Below are positions 25,082-34,186 of a stretch of DNA of 64,000 nucleotides, in pieces. The stretch spans positions 364,955 to 428,954 of the forward strand of contig NZ_JTDB02000005.1 in assembly GCF_000785435.2 (NCBI RefSeq). The letters run 5' to 3'. The stretch is from Paraburkholderia sacchari. GTDB lineage: Bacteria; Pseudomonadota; Gammaproteobacteria; Burkholderiales; Burkholderiaceae. Numbering within the stretch: position 1 is the first letter of the stretch; the number at the start of each line of letters is the position of its first letter. The position numbers and the translations under genes are program-made. The notes below the pieces were generated by a model, which did not search any database, was not told the origin of the DNA, and worked only from the letters and a program-made list of their open reading frames with translations.

Positions 25082-26776
25082 TCAGCCAAGGGTGGCTTCG
25101 GCCGGCGCGGTTTGCTTGATGGCTTCGGCGTGCGCCGCATGGGCCGCGCGCCACGCGAACGCGATGATCGGTCCCAGCGTGCCGCCGCCGGCCCAGTAGG
25201 CGCGTGCGGAGGCGGACGCGACGCAGTTGCCAACGCCGTACAGGCCTGGAATCGGCTCGCCAAGATCGTTCAGGACCTGCGCGCTGGCATTGGTCAGCGG
25301 CCCGCCCTTCGTGTCCAGCGTGCCGCCGGCCACCAGTGCCGCGTAGTAGGGCCCCGTGTCGGCGAGCGGGTACAGGGTCGGGTTACCGTGTGCGAGCGGC
25401 TCGCCTGTTGGGCCGTTGAACATGCGTTCGACCAGGCGCTCGCCGCGGCGGAAATCATGGTCCTTGCCTTCACGCGCAAACGTGTTGAATCGCGCGATCG
25501 ACGCACGCAGATTCGTCGTGAAATCGTCGCCAAGCTGCGCGTTCCCGGTCAGATGAGCATACTTGTGCAAGCGCTCGCGAATCGCATCGGTTAGCTCATC
25601 GAGCGTTTCGCCGCGCAGCTCGAACGCCTTGTTGCCTGCCGATGGCCGGATCAGCCGGCCATACTCTGTGCTGGCGCAATGCTGCTGGCTGCGCTGATCC
25701 CAGATGGCGATCTGAACGAAGTTCGGATACTCGGCGCGCTGCGGGTCCCATTCGAAGAACGTCTGGGCGATTTCGTTGTAGGCGAGCTTTTCGTTGACGA
25801 CGCGCTGCCCGGTCTTGTTCACCCAGAGCATCGAGTCCCCGCCGACCGAGAAGGTGCCTGTGAAGTCGTCGCCGCCGGCCGCCACGCGTTCGAGCGCAAC
25901 CGGGCACATCCATGCGTAGTTCATGTTGCGCAACTGGGCCCCGGCGGCGCTTGCGATGCGCACGAAGTCGCCTTCATTGCTGCGCGCGGCGCAGCCGCCG
26001 ACGAACGGCGCATGCAGGAAATTCGCCCGCAGGGCGGGATCGTGCGTGAAGCCGCCGGTTGCAAAGATCACGGCCTTGCGCGCGCCTAACGTGACCTGCT
26101 CGCCGCTCGCACGCGTGGCTTGCACGCCAGCAACTTCGCCTTTGCCATTGCGCATGACCCGCTGCACGCGAACGCCCGTCATGATTTGCACACCGTCGCG
26201 TAGCGCCGCGGCTTGCATCGATTCGACGGCGACTTTCCCGCCGTCTGACATCGACTCGCACGCATCCGCTGGCAGCAGCACGCGGCCGCGCGGCGCCTTG
26301 TTTTCCGGCATCTCGGCCCAATAGTCGGTGACATCGGCGCAATGCCGGTAGCGCAGCGCGCCGCGCTCGTGAAGCGCTTGCGCAGCCGGCGCGGCGCTTT
26401 CGTAGATCGCTTCGAAGGCTTCGTATTCCCAGGGTTCGAGACCGAGAAGCGGCGCGTCGGGCTGGTAGCGTTCGGGACGCGCGAGCCGAGCCATATAGCG
26501 CAGGCAGTCGTCCTTGTCATCGATGAGGCCGGCTTCGCGCATGGGCCGGTTGTTCGGTACCCAGTACCAGAACGCGGCTTTGCGCGCCGTGCCGCCCACA
26601 ACGTCGGCTTTCTCCACGATCACCACCGAGTTCCCGAGCCAGCGGGCAAAAAGCGCGGCAGGCAGGCCGCCGCCGCCCGCGCCTACCACGATCACATCAT
26701 ATTCGCCATCACAAGCGGCAGGCTTTGGCGCGGATGCGGCGGTCTCGCGCCTGGCCCATGTCGAGCTTTGATGCAT
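25082..26776 (-). CDS. FAD-binding dehydrogenase (3-ketosteroid dehydrogenase / fumarate reductase family)
   Basis: 564 residues. FAD motif YDVIVVGAGGGGLPAALFAR near residue 27, then VVIVEKADVVGGTARKAA, AVIFATGGF and the C-terminal GLYGVGNCVASASARAYWAG plus GGGTLGPIIAFAWRAA that close the FAD site. These flavoproteins introduce double bonds next to a ketone (3-ketosteroid-1-dehydrogenase group) or reduce them. GGAGGAAG lies 5 nt before the ATG. Together with the SnoaL-like protein, porin and SDR scar it suggests degradation of a cyclic ketone; inference. Confidence 0.87.
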   Translation of the reverse strand: MHQSSTWARRETAASAPKPAACDGEYDVIVVGAGGGGLPAALFARWLGNSVVIVEKADVVGGTARKAAFWYWVPNNRPMREAGLIDDKDDCLRYMARLARPERYQPDAPLLGLEPWEYEAFEAIYESAAPAAQALHERGALRYRHCADVTDYWAEMPENKAPRGRVLLPADACESMSDGGKVAVESMQAAALRDGVQIMTGVRVQRVMRNGKGEVAGVQATRASGEQVTLGARKAVIFATGGFTHDPALRANFLHAPFVGGCAARSNEGDFVRIASAAGAQLRNMNYAWMCPVALERVAAGGDDFTGTFSVGGDSMLWVNKTGQRVVNEKLAYNEIAQTFFEWDPQRAEYPNFVQIAIWDQRSQQHCASTEYGRLIRPSAGNKAFELRGETLDELTDAIRERLHKYAHLTGNAQLGDDFTTNLRASIARFNTFAREGKDHDFRRGERLVERMFNGPTGEPLAHGNPTLYPLADTGPYYAALVAGGTLDTKGGPLTNASAQVLNDLGEPIPGLYGVGNCVASASARAYWAGGGTLGPIIAFAWRAAHAAHAEAIKQTAPAEATLG

Positions 26777-27153
26777 TGTCTTCCTCCATATGTTTTTTGG
26801 CGTGGATGGAGCCTCCCGAAGGTTGGCTCCGATCTGCCGAAGAATATACGTTAGAAATAAAAATATACAAAAAGATAAAAACTATTGAAGTGATAGGGAT
26901 GTATGCAGATGCCTGGATCGACGCGGGTCAGGCACCACGTCAGGTGAAGGACGGCCGAAGTGCACGGCGAGGCGCAAGCGAAGGCTTGCGCCTCGCTTGC
27001 CGATGGAGGTCAATGAAAGACGATGCGAGGGAATGCGCACACGTCCGGGCAACGAACGCGCGTGCGCAAAGGGAGGCCGCAGGCGAGCGCCGGGGGCAGG
27101 GAAGGGGCAGGTACGGTAGCTTCAGGCGTCCTGGCGCCCGGTCATGCGGGGAT
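26777..27153. other. 377-bp intergenic region, AT-rich promoter part
   Basis: No gene is supported. The stretch 26845-26890 is strikingly AT-rich (repeated TATAC, AAAAATA) and sits in front of the flavin dehydrogenase. ATGTATGCAGA at 26899-26909 recurs at 27944-27954 in front of the GntR gene. Confidence 0.55.
26899..26909. promoter_or_regulatory. shared 11-mer, possible GntR site
   Basis: ATGTATGCAGA is identical to 27944-27954, upstream of the GntR-type regulator gene, in the same orientation relative to the two minus-strand genes. A common operator would explain it. Confidence 0.4.
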
Positions 27154-27915
27154 TCAGGATGTCGTGCGGCGTTTGCGGGCGGCAGCTGCCGTGTTCTTCC
27201 GCGCCGCAGCGGATTCGGTCGTGCGCGCGAGCACCAGTTGGGTCGTGGTCGCGAAGTGCTGGCTCAGCAGCCTGCAGGCAAGGTCCGCGTCGCGCGCGAG
27301 CACGGCCTTTACAATATCTTCGTGCTCCCTGGCAACGTTGCGCTCGACCGCGTGCTCGCTGCGCAATGACATGTGACGGTAGCGCGCAGTCTGGGTCCGC
27401 AGCGTGGCCGCGAAATGCTTGAGCCACTTCGAGCGGCACCCCGCGAGCAGCGTGCTGTGGAAGTTGTCGTGAGCACGCTCCCACGCCGGGTTCATGCGCG
27501 GCGGATCTCCGATCACCGTCGGCAGGCTGTTCACCTGATGGAACGCCGAGAGCACGGCGCCTTCCCATTCGAGATTGCCGCTTTCGATCGCGTCTCGCAG
27601 TGCTTTGGTTTCGATGCATTGGCGCACCGAAGTCACGTCTTCGAGGTCTTCCCGGGAGACCTGCGTGACCCGGAAGCCGCGCTGGTCTTCCGCCTCGACG
27701 AACCCGCTCATCGCGAGCCGCGACACGGCCTCGCGCAATGGAATGACGCCCGCCTGGTAGCGGTCCGCCAGCTCGCGGATCTTGAGTTTCGACCCGGGCG
27801 GCAGCGCGCCCGTGACGATGTCCTGAAGAATGGCGTCCGCCAGCACCGAGGCCATGGTACGCGATGCGCCGGTGTCTGCGTTCTCGAGCGTGATGTCCAC
27901 AAGGTTCTCCTGCAT
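27154..27915 (-). CDS. GntR-family (FadR subfamily) regulator
   Basis: 253 residues. Winged helix LADAILQDIVTGALPPGSKL, KIRELADRYQAGVIPLREAV, SRLAMSGFVEAEDQRGFRV, then an FCD effector domain with the metal-ligand pattern in MNPAWERAHDNFHSTLL and a late His in EHEDIVKAVLARDADLACRL, and an Ala/Lys/Arg-rich tail of about 20 residues. Presumably controls the flavin dehydrogenase/SnoaL genes that follow on the same strand, through the shared ATGTATGCAGA element. The start lacks a good ribosome site. Confidence 0.9.
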   Translation of the reverse strand: MQENLVDITLENADTGASRTMASVLADAILQDIVTGALPPGSKLKIRELADRYQAGVIPLREAVSRLAMSGFVEAEDQRGFRVTQVSREDLEDVTSVRQCIETKALRDAIESGNLEWEGAVLSAFHQVNSLPTVIGDPPRMNPAWERAHDNFHSTLLAGCRSKWLKHFAATLRTQTARYRHMSLRSEHAVERNVAREHEDIVKAVLARDADLACRLLSQHFATTTQLVLARTTESAAARKNTAAAARKRRTTS

Positions 27916-27943
27916 GTGGGCCCGATTATATTCAGAAACGCGT

Positions 27944-27954
27944 ATGTATGCAGA
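27944..27954. promoter_or_regulatory. shared 11-mer upstream of GntR gene
   Basis: Second copy of ATGTATGCAGA, about 30 bp in front of the GntR start, within an AT-rich promoter-like stretch. Fits autoregulation. Confidence 0.4.
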
Positions 27955-27988
27955 AATCAGGGTTAACGATCAAAAACTGAAATATATA

Positions 27989-28718
27989 TTATTGTTGGTC
28001 TATCAAACGGCGGAGCGCCTCTCGCAGTCCATTACCCGGGCTTTCGCCGCGTTGCTTGTTCGAGGAATCGGTGTGAAGTTCTGCATCGATCTGGTCGGTC
28101 GATGGCAATCCGCTTTCCAGCGATTCGGGCACACGGCGTAAAGCTGATATTCGGCGACACCCATCGGTCCGGCCATCCCGCGCAGCACATATTCCGCCAC
28201 GAGCCGGTTTTTCTCCTTGCACAGCAGCAGGCCAATGGTCGGCTGGTCTTCGGGCGCGTTGACCTGTGCGTCGATCGCGGAAAGGTAGAAGTTCAGCTGG
28301 CCGGCACATTCGGGCTTGAACGGCGTCGTTTTCAGTTCGACGACGACATAGCAACGCAGCTTGAGGTGGTAGAAAAGGAGGTCGGCGAAAAGCTCGTCGC
28401 CGCCGACCTCCAGCCGGTACTGGCGGCCGGCGAACGCGAAGCCGGCGCCCAGTTCGAGGAGGAAGCGGGTGATGGGCTGGGTGAGCGCGCGCTCGATGTC
28501 GAGCGCCTGGGCGTTTTCGGTCAAGCCGAGGAAATCGAAGATATAGGGACCCTTGAGTACGTCGCGCGCGAGATCGGATTGCGGTGGCGGCAATCGCTCT
28601 GCAAGGTTGGTGACCGCATTGCCAGCGCGCGCATGTACTTGATGTTGCGCGGCGAGAATCCGCGCATGTCGGGCCGACCGACGGCGGGCAGCCGTCTCCA
28701 TCCATGATTATCCATCAC
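27989..28718 (-). pseudogene. DUF1016 (YhcG-type) PD-(D/E)XK nuclease, frameshifted and internally deleted
   Basis: DUF1016 proteins are about 340 residues: an N-terminal winged-helix domain and a C-terminal PD-(D/E)XK nuclease domain. Here MRGFSPRNIKYMRALA (N-domain) is in one frame, while GNAVTNLAERLPPPQSDLAR onward, with FAFAGRQYRLEVGGDELFAD, LLFYHLKLRCYVVVELKT (the D...ExK core) and GLLLCKEKNRLVAEYVLRG, is in another. About 60 residues between them are missing. Near the C-terminus the family pattern VPESLESGLPSTDQIDAEL is in a third frame. It is therefore dead. A second fragment of a close paralogue lies at 61467. Confidence 0.85.
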
Positions 28719-29310
28719 TGTTTTGAGTCGGCCGCGCCGTGTCGTGCAAGGGCGGCATGCCCGCGCGCCGGCGCATGATCTGGACGACCTCGCCTCCCTC
28801 GCGCCACGGGTGACAGGTGCCTAGCAGGGAGAGGGGCGGCGCGCCTCCCGCATCCTCGGATGCGGCGGCCTTCACCCGGTTGCGCAGGCCCATGACGGTT
28901 TGAAACGCCGTGGTGGCCATCGGCCCCAACAGTTCGGTCAGGTGCGTACAGCCGCGTGTGCCACCGACGCGCGCGCGGACCTCCTTCATGAAGCCCCCGC
29001 CCAGCCCAATGCCCACCAGTTTTGCGTAAGCCTCATTGATCCGGTCGCAGTAGGGCGTTGGCGCAGCCCCGGTATGCGCGCAGGCGGCCTGGATTACGAG
29101 AGCGCTGTTCACCGTGATCGTGAACCGCATGTCGTGGAGCGCGTCGCCCGCCGGCAGTGTCGTCAGCAGCAGTCTCGAATCGTAGCCGCGCGTGTCCGTC
29201 ATCGTGGCTTCGATGTCGTAGAGGCCGTCGTCGCGAGCGTATCCAACGCAGATGATGTGACGCGTATGCGCAAGCCGTCGGGGCGCGGCTGCAGTGGGGT
29301 TCCCGGACAT
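28708..29310 (-). CDS. DUF2889 domain protein
   Basis: 200 residues. The DUF2889 pattern is visible: RHIICVGYARDDGLYDIEAT, RFTITVNSALVIQAACAHTG, GLGGGFMKEVRARVGGTRGC, THLTELLGPMATTAFQTV. The Cys/His pairs could bind a metal. In Burkholderiales such genes sit in catabolic clusters, but the biochemical role is not known. AGGAGC lies 9 nt before the ATG at 29310. The nearest same-strand upstream gene, beyond a 500-bp gap with a regulator remnant, is the aldehyde dehydrogenase. Confidence 0.85.
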   Translation of the reverse strand: MSGNPTAAAPRRLAHTRHIICVGYARDDGLYDIEATMTDTRGYDSRLLLTTLPAGDALHDMRFTITVNSALVIQAACAHTGAAPTPYCDRINEAYAKLVGIGLGGGFMKEVRARVGGTRGCTHLTELLGPMATTAFQTVMGLRNRVKAAASEDAGGAPPLSLLGTCHPWREGGEVVQIMRRRAGMPPLHDTARPTQNSDG

Positions 29311-29371
29311 AGTGCGTTGCTCCTAAGGATGCCGCCGCGCTATGCGGCTCTGTTATCTCCATATTGCTGTC

Positions 29372-29761
29372 TCAAGCGCAGCCATCGCGCCACCCGCGAA
29401 GGGTGGCTACAGAGGCTGCGCTGCCAATCGTCCGCGTCTCGGTCCGCACTTCGGAGCAGACCATATCCCGCCTTCTGACTCCGGGTAATTCCATCCTGTT
29501 CGGGTCGTTGCTCGACAGTTGCTGCATGGAGTCGTGGATGTTTTCGCGCAGTACCTCAACAACGGTGGCACCCATTCGCTTTCGGTGCGCAGCGGCGGCA
29601 ATACGGGTTCGATGTTCGGCCTGTGCGTGGCGCACACGACGCACCGAGATGGGTGGCTTCCTTCGCCGCGTCGGTGGCGGCGGAAATTGTTGCGTAGTCG
29701 GCGTAGGCTCGCTCAGGCCGAAGCCCATCATCGTACACCGCTGGCAAGTTAGGTGCGGCAC
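29372..29761 (-). pseudogene. possible GntR FCD-domain remnant
   Basis: One frame contains AEHRTRIAAAAHRKRMGATV then VEVLRENIHDSMQQL, which resembles the last helices of an FCD effector domain (EHR.I..A...RD...A...MREHI..S). The surrounding residues are not protein-like, and no HTH precedes it. Probably the tail of a lost regulator between the DUF2889 and aldehyde dehydrogenase genes. Weak call; no other gene is visible in 29311-29811. Confidence 0.35.
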
Positions 29762-29811
29762 GTGTCGAACACGGCCGCCCGTGTGCCGAAGCCGCTGCCC
29801 GGATCACACCG

Positions 29812-31233
29812 TTACATCGTCACCGACTTGCACTCCAGAAATTCCTCGAGACCTTCCGTGCCATATTCGCGCCCGTTTCCAGACGTCTTGTAGCCGCCGA
29901 ACGGCACCGTGACGTCGAGCATGGCGCCATTGACGCGCACCGAGCCCACGCGCAAGCGAGCCGCCACCTTGCGGGCGCGCTGCGGATCGCCGGAGGCGAT
30001 GTAGCCCGCAAGTCCATAAATGCTGTCGTTCGCAATGCGGATGGCGTCTTCTTCGCTGTCGTACGGGATCATCGTCAATACGGGGCCGAAGATTTCCTCG
30101 CGGGCGATCTTCATGTCGTTGTGCACATCGGCGAACACGGTCGGCCGTGCGTAGAACCCGCGCGTCAGCCCCTCGGGCCGGCCGAGGCCGCCTGCTGCCA
30201 CGCGCGCGCCTTCCGCGATTCCCGCCTCGATCATGAGCTGAACCTTTTCGTACTGCATACGATTTGAAATTGGCCCCATGCGCGTGGCCGGATCGGCCGG
30301 ATCGCCGACCGCCACCGCGTTTGCGGTGGCAGCGGCAATCGCGACGGCCTCATCGTAGCGTTCGCGTGGCACCAGCATGCGCGTGGGCGCGATGCAGGTC
30401 TGGCCGGAGTTCGCCATGCATTGCGCAATACCGCTCGTCACGGCGGTCTGCAGATCCGCGTCGTCGAGGATCAGCAGGGCGGATTTGCCGCCCAGCTCCT
30501 GTGCCACGCGCTTGACCGTAGGGGCCGCGCTGATCGCGACCTCGACGCCAGCTCGTGTGGAGCCCGTGATGGAGACCATGTCGACCTCAGGGTGCGAGGA
30601 GAGGCGCGCCCCCACAATGCGTCCGTCGCCGAACACCATGTTGAAAACACCGGCCGGCGTGCCGGCCTCGTGCATGATCTCCGCGAAGATCATGGCGTCG
30701 AGCGGTGCGATCTCGGAAGGCTTGAGCACGACTGTGCAGCCCGCCGCGAGAGCGGGCGCGACCTTGGCCGCGATCTGGTTCAGCGGCCAGTTCCAAGGCG
30801 TGATGAGCGCGGCCACGCCGATCGCCTCGCGGCGCACATAGCTCTTGCCACTCTCCGTTTCGAACGGGTAATCGCGCAGCGTATCGATGGCCGCGCGCAG
30901 TTGGGCAAGGCCGATCGGCGCCTGCAAGGCGTTGCAGAGCGTGACCGGAGCGCCGATTTCCTCGCGCACGGCCTGAGCGATCTCGGGCATGCGGCGCTGA
31001 TAGATTTCGGCGATGCGTTCGAGCAGCGCGATACGCGCTTCGCGGCTCGTGGCAGACCAGCCGGCAAAGGCGGCGCGCGCAGCGGCGACGGCACGATCGG
31101 CGTCCTCGGTCGTACCCATCGAAAGCTTGCCGGTTACGTTTTCCGTAGCCGGATCGACGATATCGAACAGGGTGGCCCCTGGAGACGGCTCGACCCATTT
31201 GCCGTCGATATAAAAGCGGTTCAACGTTTTCAT
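29812..31233 (-). CDS. NAD(P)-dependent aldehyde dehydrogenase
   Basis: 473 residues with all core ALDH motifs: ITPWNWPLNQIAAKVAPALA (coenzyme site), KPSEIAPL, SITGSTRAGV, the catalytic Glu in RVAQELGGKSA, catalytic Cys in NSGQTCIAPTRMLVP, and EEIFGPVLTMIPY. Oxidises an aldehyde to its acid. The ATG at 31233 has GAGGG upstream and matches KTLNRFYIDGKWVEP, the usual start. It follows the TauD gene with a 31-bp gap; the two probably form one operon. Confidence 0.93.
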   Translation of the reverse strand: MKTLNRFYIDGKWVEPSPGATLFDIVDPATENVTGKLSMGTTEDADRAVAAARAAFAGWSATSREARIALLERIAEIYQRRMPEIAQAVREEIGAPVTLCNALQAPIGLAQLRAAIDTLRDYPFETESGKSYVRREAIGVAALITPWNWPLNQIAAKVAPALAAGCTVVLKPSEIAPLDAMIFAEIMHEAGTPAGVFNMVFGDGRIVGARLSSHPEVDMVSITGSTRAGVEVAISAAPTVKRVAQELGGKSALLILDDADLQTAVTSGIAQCMANSGQTCIAPTRMLVPRERYDEAVAIAAATANAVAVGDPADPATRMGPISNRMQYEKVQLMIEAGIAEGARVAAGGLGRPEGLTRGFYARPTVFADVHNDMKIAREEIFGPVLTMIPYDSEEDAIRIANDSIYGLAGYIASGDPQRARKVAARLRVGSVRVNGAMLDVTVPFGGYKTSGNGREYGTEGLEEFLECKSVTM

Positions 31234-31264
31234 GCTGTATTCCCTCACGAGGTGGGCAAAGTAG

Positions 31265-32179
31265 TCACACCGGGCGATCGCCGATGATCGTGGCACGCAT
31301 CATCTGGCGTACGGCCGGGAAGTAGTCCTGGATCGCATAGTGCTGGCACGAGCGGTTGTCCCAGAACGCGACCGTGTTGGGGCGCCACTTGAGGCGCACC
31401 TGGTATTCGGGCGCCTGAGCCTGCCGGAACAGGTACTGCAGCAGATCCATCTCCGCGAGCTTGAAGTCGAAGCCAATCCGGTAGCGCCCGACGGTCTTGT
31501 GGCCGAAGTTGGCCAGATGGGTCGTGAAGGCCTCGTTCACGTAGAGGACCTTCTCGCCCGTCTCGGGGTGCGTTCGCACGACCGGGTGGATGGCGGGCGG
31601 GAAGCGCTTGCGCATCTCATCGTGCTGCTCCTCCGGCACGGCGATGCCGAACAGGGGGAGGAATTCGTGTGCGGCCGTGAGGTCGGCAATCAGCGTTTTG
31701 ACGTCGTCGGGCAAGTTCTCATAGGCGGCGACCATGTTGATCCACATGGTGTCGCCGCCCACCTCCGGGCACTGTATGCAGCGCAGCATCGAGCCCATCG
31801 AAGGAATCTCGCGCCACGACACATCCGAGTGGTAGAGGTTCTCGCGCCCGCCCTTCGATTCGCCGCGACCGAGAATCACAAGTTCCGGATGGTCGGGGTG
31901 GTGGGGAAATGCCGGGTGCACTTCCAGCTCTCCGAAGCGGCGCGCGATGGCAACGTGCTGGGCTGGCGTAATGTCCTGGTCGCGGAAGAACAGCACCTTG
32001 TATTTCAACAACGCGCGGCGCAGCGCGAGACAGGTGGCGTCGTCGAGTCGCTCGCGCAGGTCGATGTCGCCGATCTCAGCGCCGATCGTCGGGGTGTGGC
32101 GCGTAACGGTGAAGGGCCAGCTTTCTGTTGGCGGGTTAGCGGCCGGGGGCCCATTCGGTGCACCAGCGGTAGCTTCCAT
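31265..32179 (-). CDS. TauD/TfdA-family 2-oxoglutarate/Fe(II) dioxygenase
   Basis: 304 residues. Double-stranded beta-helix oxygenase: facial triad HxD in NLYHSDVSWRE (H117, D119) and the distal His in NRSCQHYAIQDYFP, with the 2-oxoglutarate-binding Arg close to the C-terminus. IGAEIGDIDLRERLDD and KVLFFRDQDITPAQH are typical. The family releases sulfite from sulfonates or opens aryloxy-alkanoate ethers, leaving an aldehyde or keto acid; an aldehyde product would fit the neighbouring ALDH. GGAGAAG precedes the ATG at 32179. Confidence 0.9.
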   Translation of the reverse strand: MEATAGAPNGPPAANPPTESWPFTVTRHTPTIGAEIGDIDLRERLDDATCLALRRALLKYKVLFFRDQDITPAQHVAIARRFGELEVHPAFPHHPDHPELVILGRGESKGGRENLYHSDVSWREIPSMGSMLRCIQCPEVGGDTMWINMVAAYENLPDDVKTLIADLTAAHEFLPLFGIAVPEEQHDEMRKRFPPAIHPVVRTHPETGEKVLYVNEAFTTHLANFGHKTVGRYRIGFDFKLAEMDLLQYLFRQAQAPEYQVRLKWRPNTVAFWDNRSCQHYAIQDYFPAVRQMMRATIIGDRPV

Positions 32180-32285
32180 GTGACTTCTCCAGGTTGATAG
32201 GGGCCTTCGGCTGCAGCGCGGTACTCTTCCGATACGCACCTGCCCGAGCCGACGAAGAGTAAGCAAACGTGGGGCGACCGGCCTC

Positions 32286-33031
32286 TCAGGCGGTCAGCGG
32301 GCGCGCCATCCGATTGAGCGAGTGCAGCGACCGCTCGCGATGCAGCCAGCGCAGCCCGACGACGCCGCGAGGTTCAGCAGCACGGCGGTCGTCTCGATGC
32401 CGAGTTCGTACGCGTGGCTGCCCGAATTGGCGTGCGACTGGATGAGCCGGCTGACCACCGCCGGGCCGATCGCCGCGTCGAGGCTCGAGACCGCAGTGTT
32501 GATCGCCACGATCGAACCGCGCTTGGCGGGAGGCACCATCTCGCCAGCATGGCGGGCGCGACCGAGAGGCAGAGGGTGGGCAGCGCACCGGCCGCTGCGT
32601 AGCAGAGCACCTTTGGCAGTGGCCCGAGGTCGATGGCGGCGAGCGCGATGAACAGCGCGAACCAACGTCCCGAAGCGACACTGCTGAAGCCCAGCCCATT
32701 TTGCAGGTAGGCGGGCAGCCACGTGATGGTCTGGCCGCGCAGCCAGTAGGCCACGAACCCGAGCAGGAATACGGAGAGGACGGAGGCATCGGTCAGGATC
32801 GGGCGACACGGGAGCCGCTCCGGTTGGCGCTCCCGGCCGCTGCCACTTGTCGAGCGGCGTGCTCTCGCGGCCGAAGAACAGCCACAGAAGGCACCGGACG
32901 CAGCCCACCGCGGCAAGAAAGAAGTTGGCGCGCCGGCCCCGGTGCAGCGTGACGAGTGGAATGGTGAGGCCCGTGAGCAGGACCGTGACGGTCCAAGCGG
33001 ACTTGGGCTGGCAGACAGTAGATGCGGACAT
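32286..33031 (-). pseudogene. MFS transporter remnant with several frameshifts
   Basis: Successive pieces of one MFS protein appear in different frames: WTVTVLLTGLTIPLVTL with RRANFFLAAVGCVRCLLWLF, then SVLSVFLLGFVAYWLRGQTI and TWLPAYLQNGLGFSSVASGR in another frame, then KRGSIVAINTAVSSLDAAIG back in the first. At least two frameshifts, and the N-terminal half is missing. It lies 106 bp beyond the TauD start on the same strand and may once have been the uptake gene for that pathway. Confidence 0.8.
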
Positions 33032-33227
33032 GGACGTGCTCGTGGTCTGGCTCGCTACAGGGGATGCGCCGCGCAGGCTCGCGAAACTGACTCGCAGGGC
33101 CGGGCAGCGGAGCCGCTCACGCGTTCAAGGGCGGGAGGGCAGCCGGGTGAGGGGGCAACGACGGCTGCTGGGCCAAGGCGTTCAAGGCGTCCATGGTTGT
33201 CTCCATCTTTTTGCATTGCGAGGCGCT

Positions 33228-33560
33228 TTACGTTACGCCCCGTCGTGATTCTCTATGTTGGTGCTCAGCATAGGGGCGCCTGGTTGTCCGGTACCCCCCC
33301 AAGGCGGGTAGCTGGCTCGGGTAGGCCACGAGCCAGAACGCCCGGGACGCGCACAGCTTCATGTGCGACACCTGCAGCTTGCGGTAAATGCTGCCGATAA
33401 CCAGTCCTTCTTCGGACCAGTCAAACTGAAATGCTTCGCCCAGCTCGAACTGCAACGGCACAAACGCCGACTTCGACACCGCCTTGCCTTCGCCTTGCCG
33501 CCAGGCCCGGATGAAATCGGTTACCCGCGAATAGCAAGCATCGTAGCCGGAATTTTCAAG
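33228..33560 (-). pseudogene. istA: IS21-family IstA transposase fragment
   Basis: In-frame reading gives LENSGYDACYSRVTDFIRAW, RQGEGKAVSKSAFVPLQFEL, GEAFQFDWSEEGLVIGSIYR, KLQVSHMKLCASRAFWLVAY. This is the middle of IstA, including the first catalytic Asp (FDW). Both ends are missing: it breaks off after YPSQLPALGG near 33300 and begins after a stop codon near 33565. Inactive IS scar. Confidence 0.85.
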
Positions 33561-33574
33561 CTAGTTGTCGCCTC

Positions 33575-33791
33575 AACGATTGAATTTCAGGCGGCCTTCT
33601 GCTCCCGATGGCGGTTTGGGGCGACGCCCTGGTTGTCGCTTCGATCCGGGTTCAGGTGCACAGCATGCCCGTTCATGAGCAGCTCTTCGACACTGCGTGA
33701 GCAGCAAACCATGAAAGACAAACCCTAAACCCCGCAAAAGCGGACATTTCAACTTGGCCAGAAAGCGGACATCTGAAAATGGCTTTGACAA
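33575..33791 (-). mobile_element. IS21-type terminal end with repeated AAAGCGGACAT
   Basis: Two copies of AAAGCGGACAT (33737-33747 and 33763-33773), separated by TTCAACTTGGCCAG, lie next to TGTCAAAGCCATTTTCAGA on the minus strand. Multiple internal repeats at the tip are typical of IS21 ends. Between this tip and the istA piece a short minus-strand reading frame ends in NQGVAPNRHREQKAA, looking like the C-terminus of another transposon protein, so two different IS remnants may be joined here. Confidence 0.55.
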
Positions 33792-34186
33792 GTAGGAATG
33801 CTAATCATCTATCGACGCAATGGTGGGATCAGTCGGTTCAATAGCATGGTCGCGCGATGCGCGTGTCTGCCCGAGCCCGCGCTCCATCCTGGGTTTATCG
33901 TACTTTTTGTGAAATTTCTGGCGGTTTTGTCACGTAAATCTATATCTATCAATGAGTTAGCGCCATCATTGAGAAAAACGAACAGCGAGCCGCCGGAGCC
34001 TTGCTGGGTGAGGCTCCGCGCTTGGCCATCGCCAGATTTCGCACGATTCGAACGATTACCCCTTGCACGACGCTGGGTCGCCCGCTTCGAACGACTGCGC
34101 GGGGTAGCGCCGGATGGCCTCTTCGTCGGCCAGGGAGCGTGCTGCGTCAAACAAGCAACCCGGTGCAGAACCCGGACCTGCAGGGG
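33792..34186. other. 395-bp region without a supported gene
   Basis: Lower GC in the first half (33890-33980). No frame has a ribosome site or recognisable domain. It separates the IS21 scar from the 3' end of hipA and is probably accessory filler. Confidence 0.5.
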
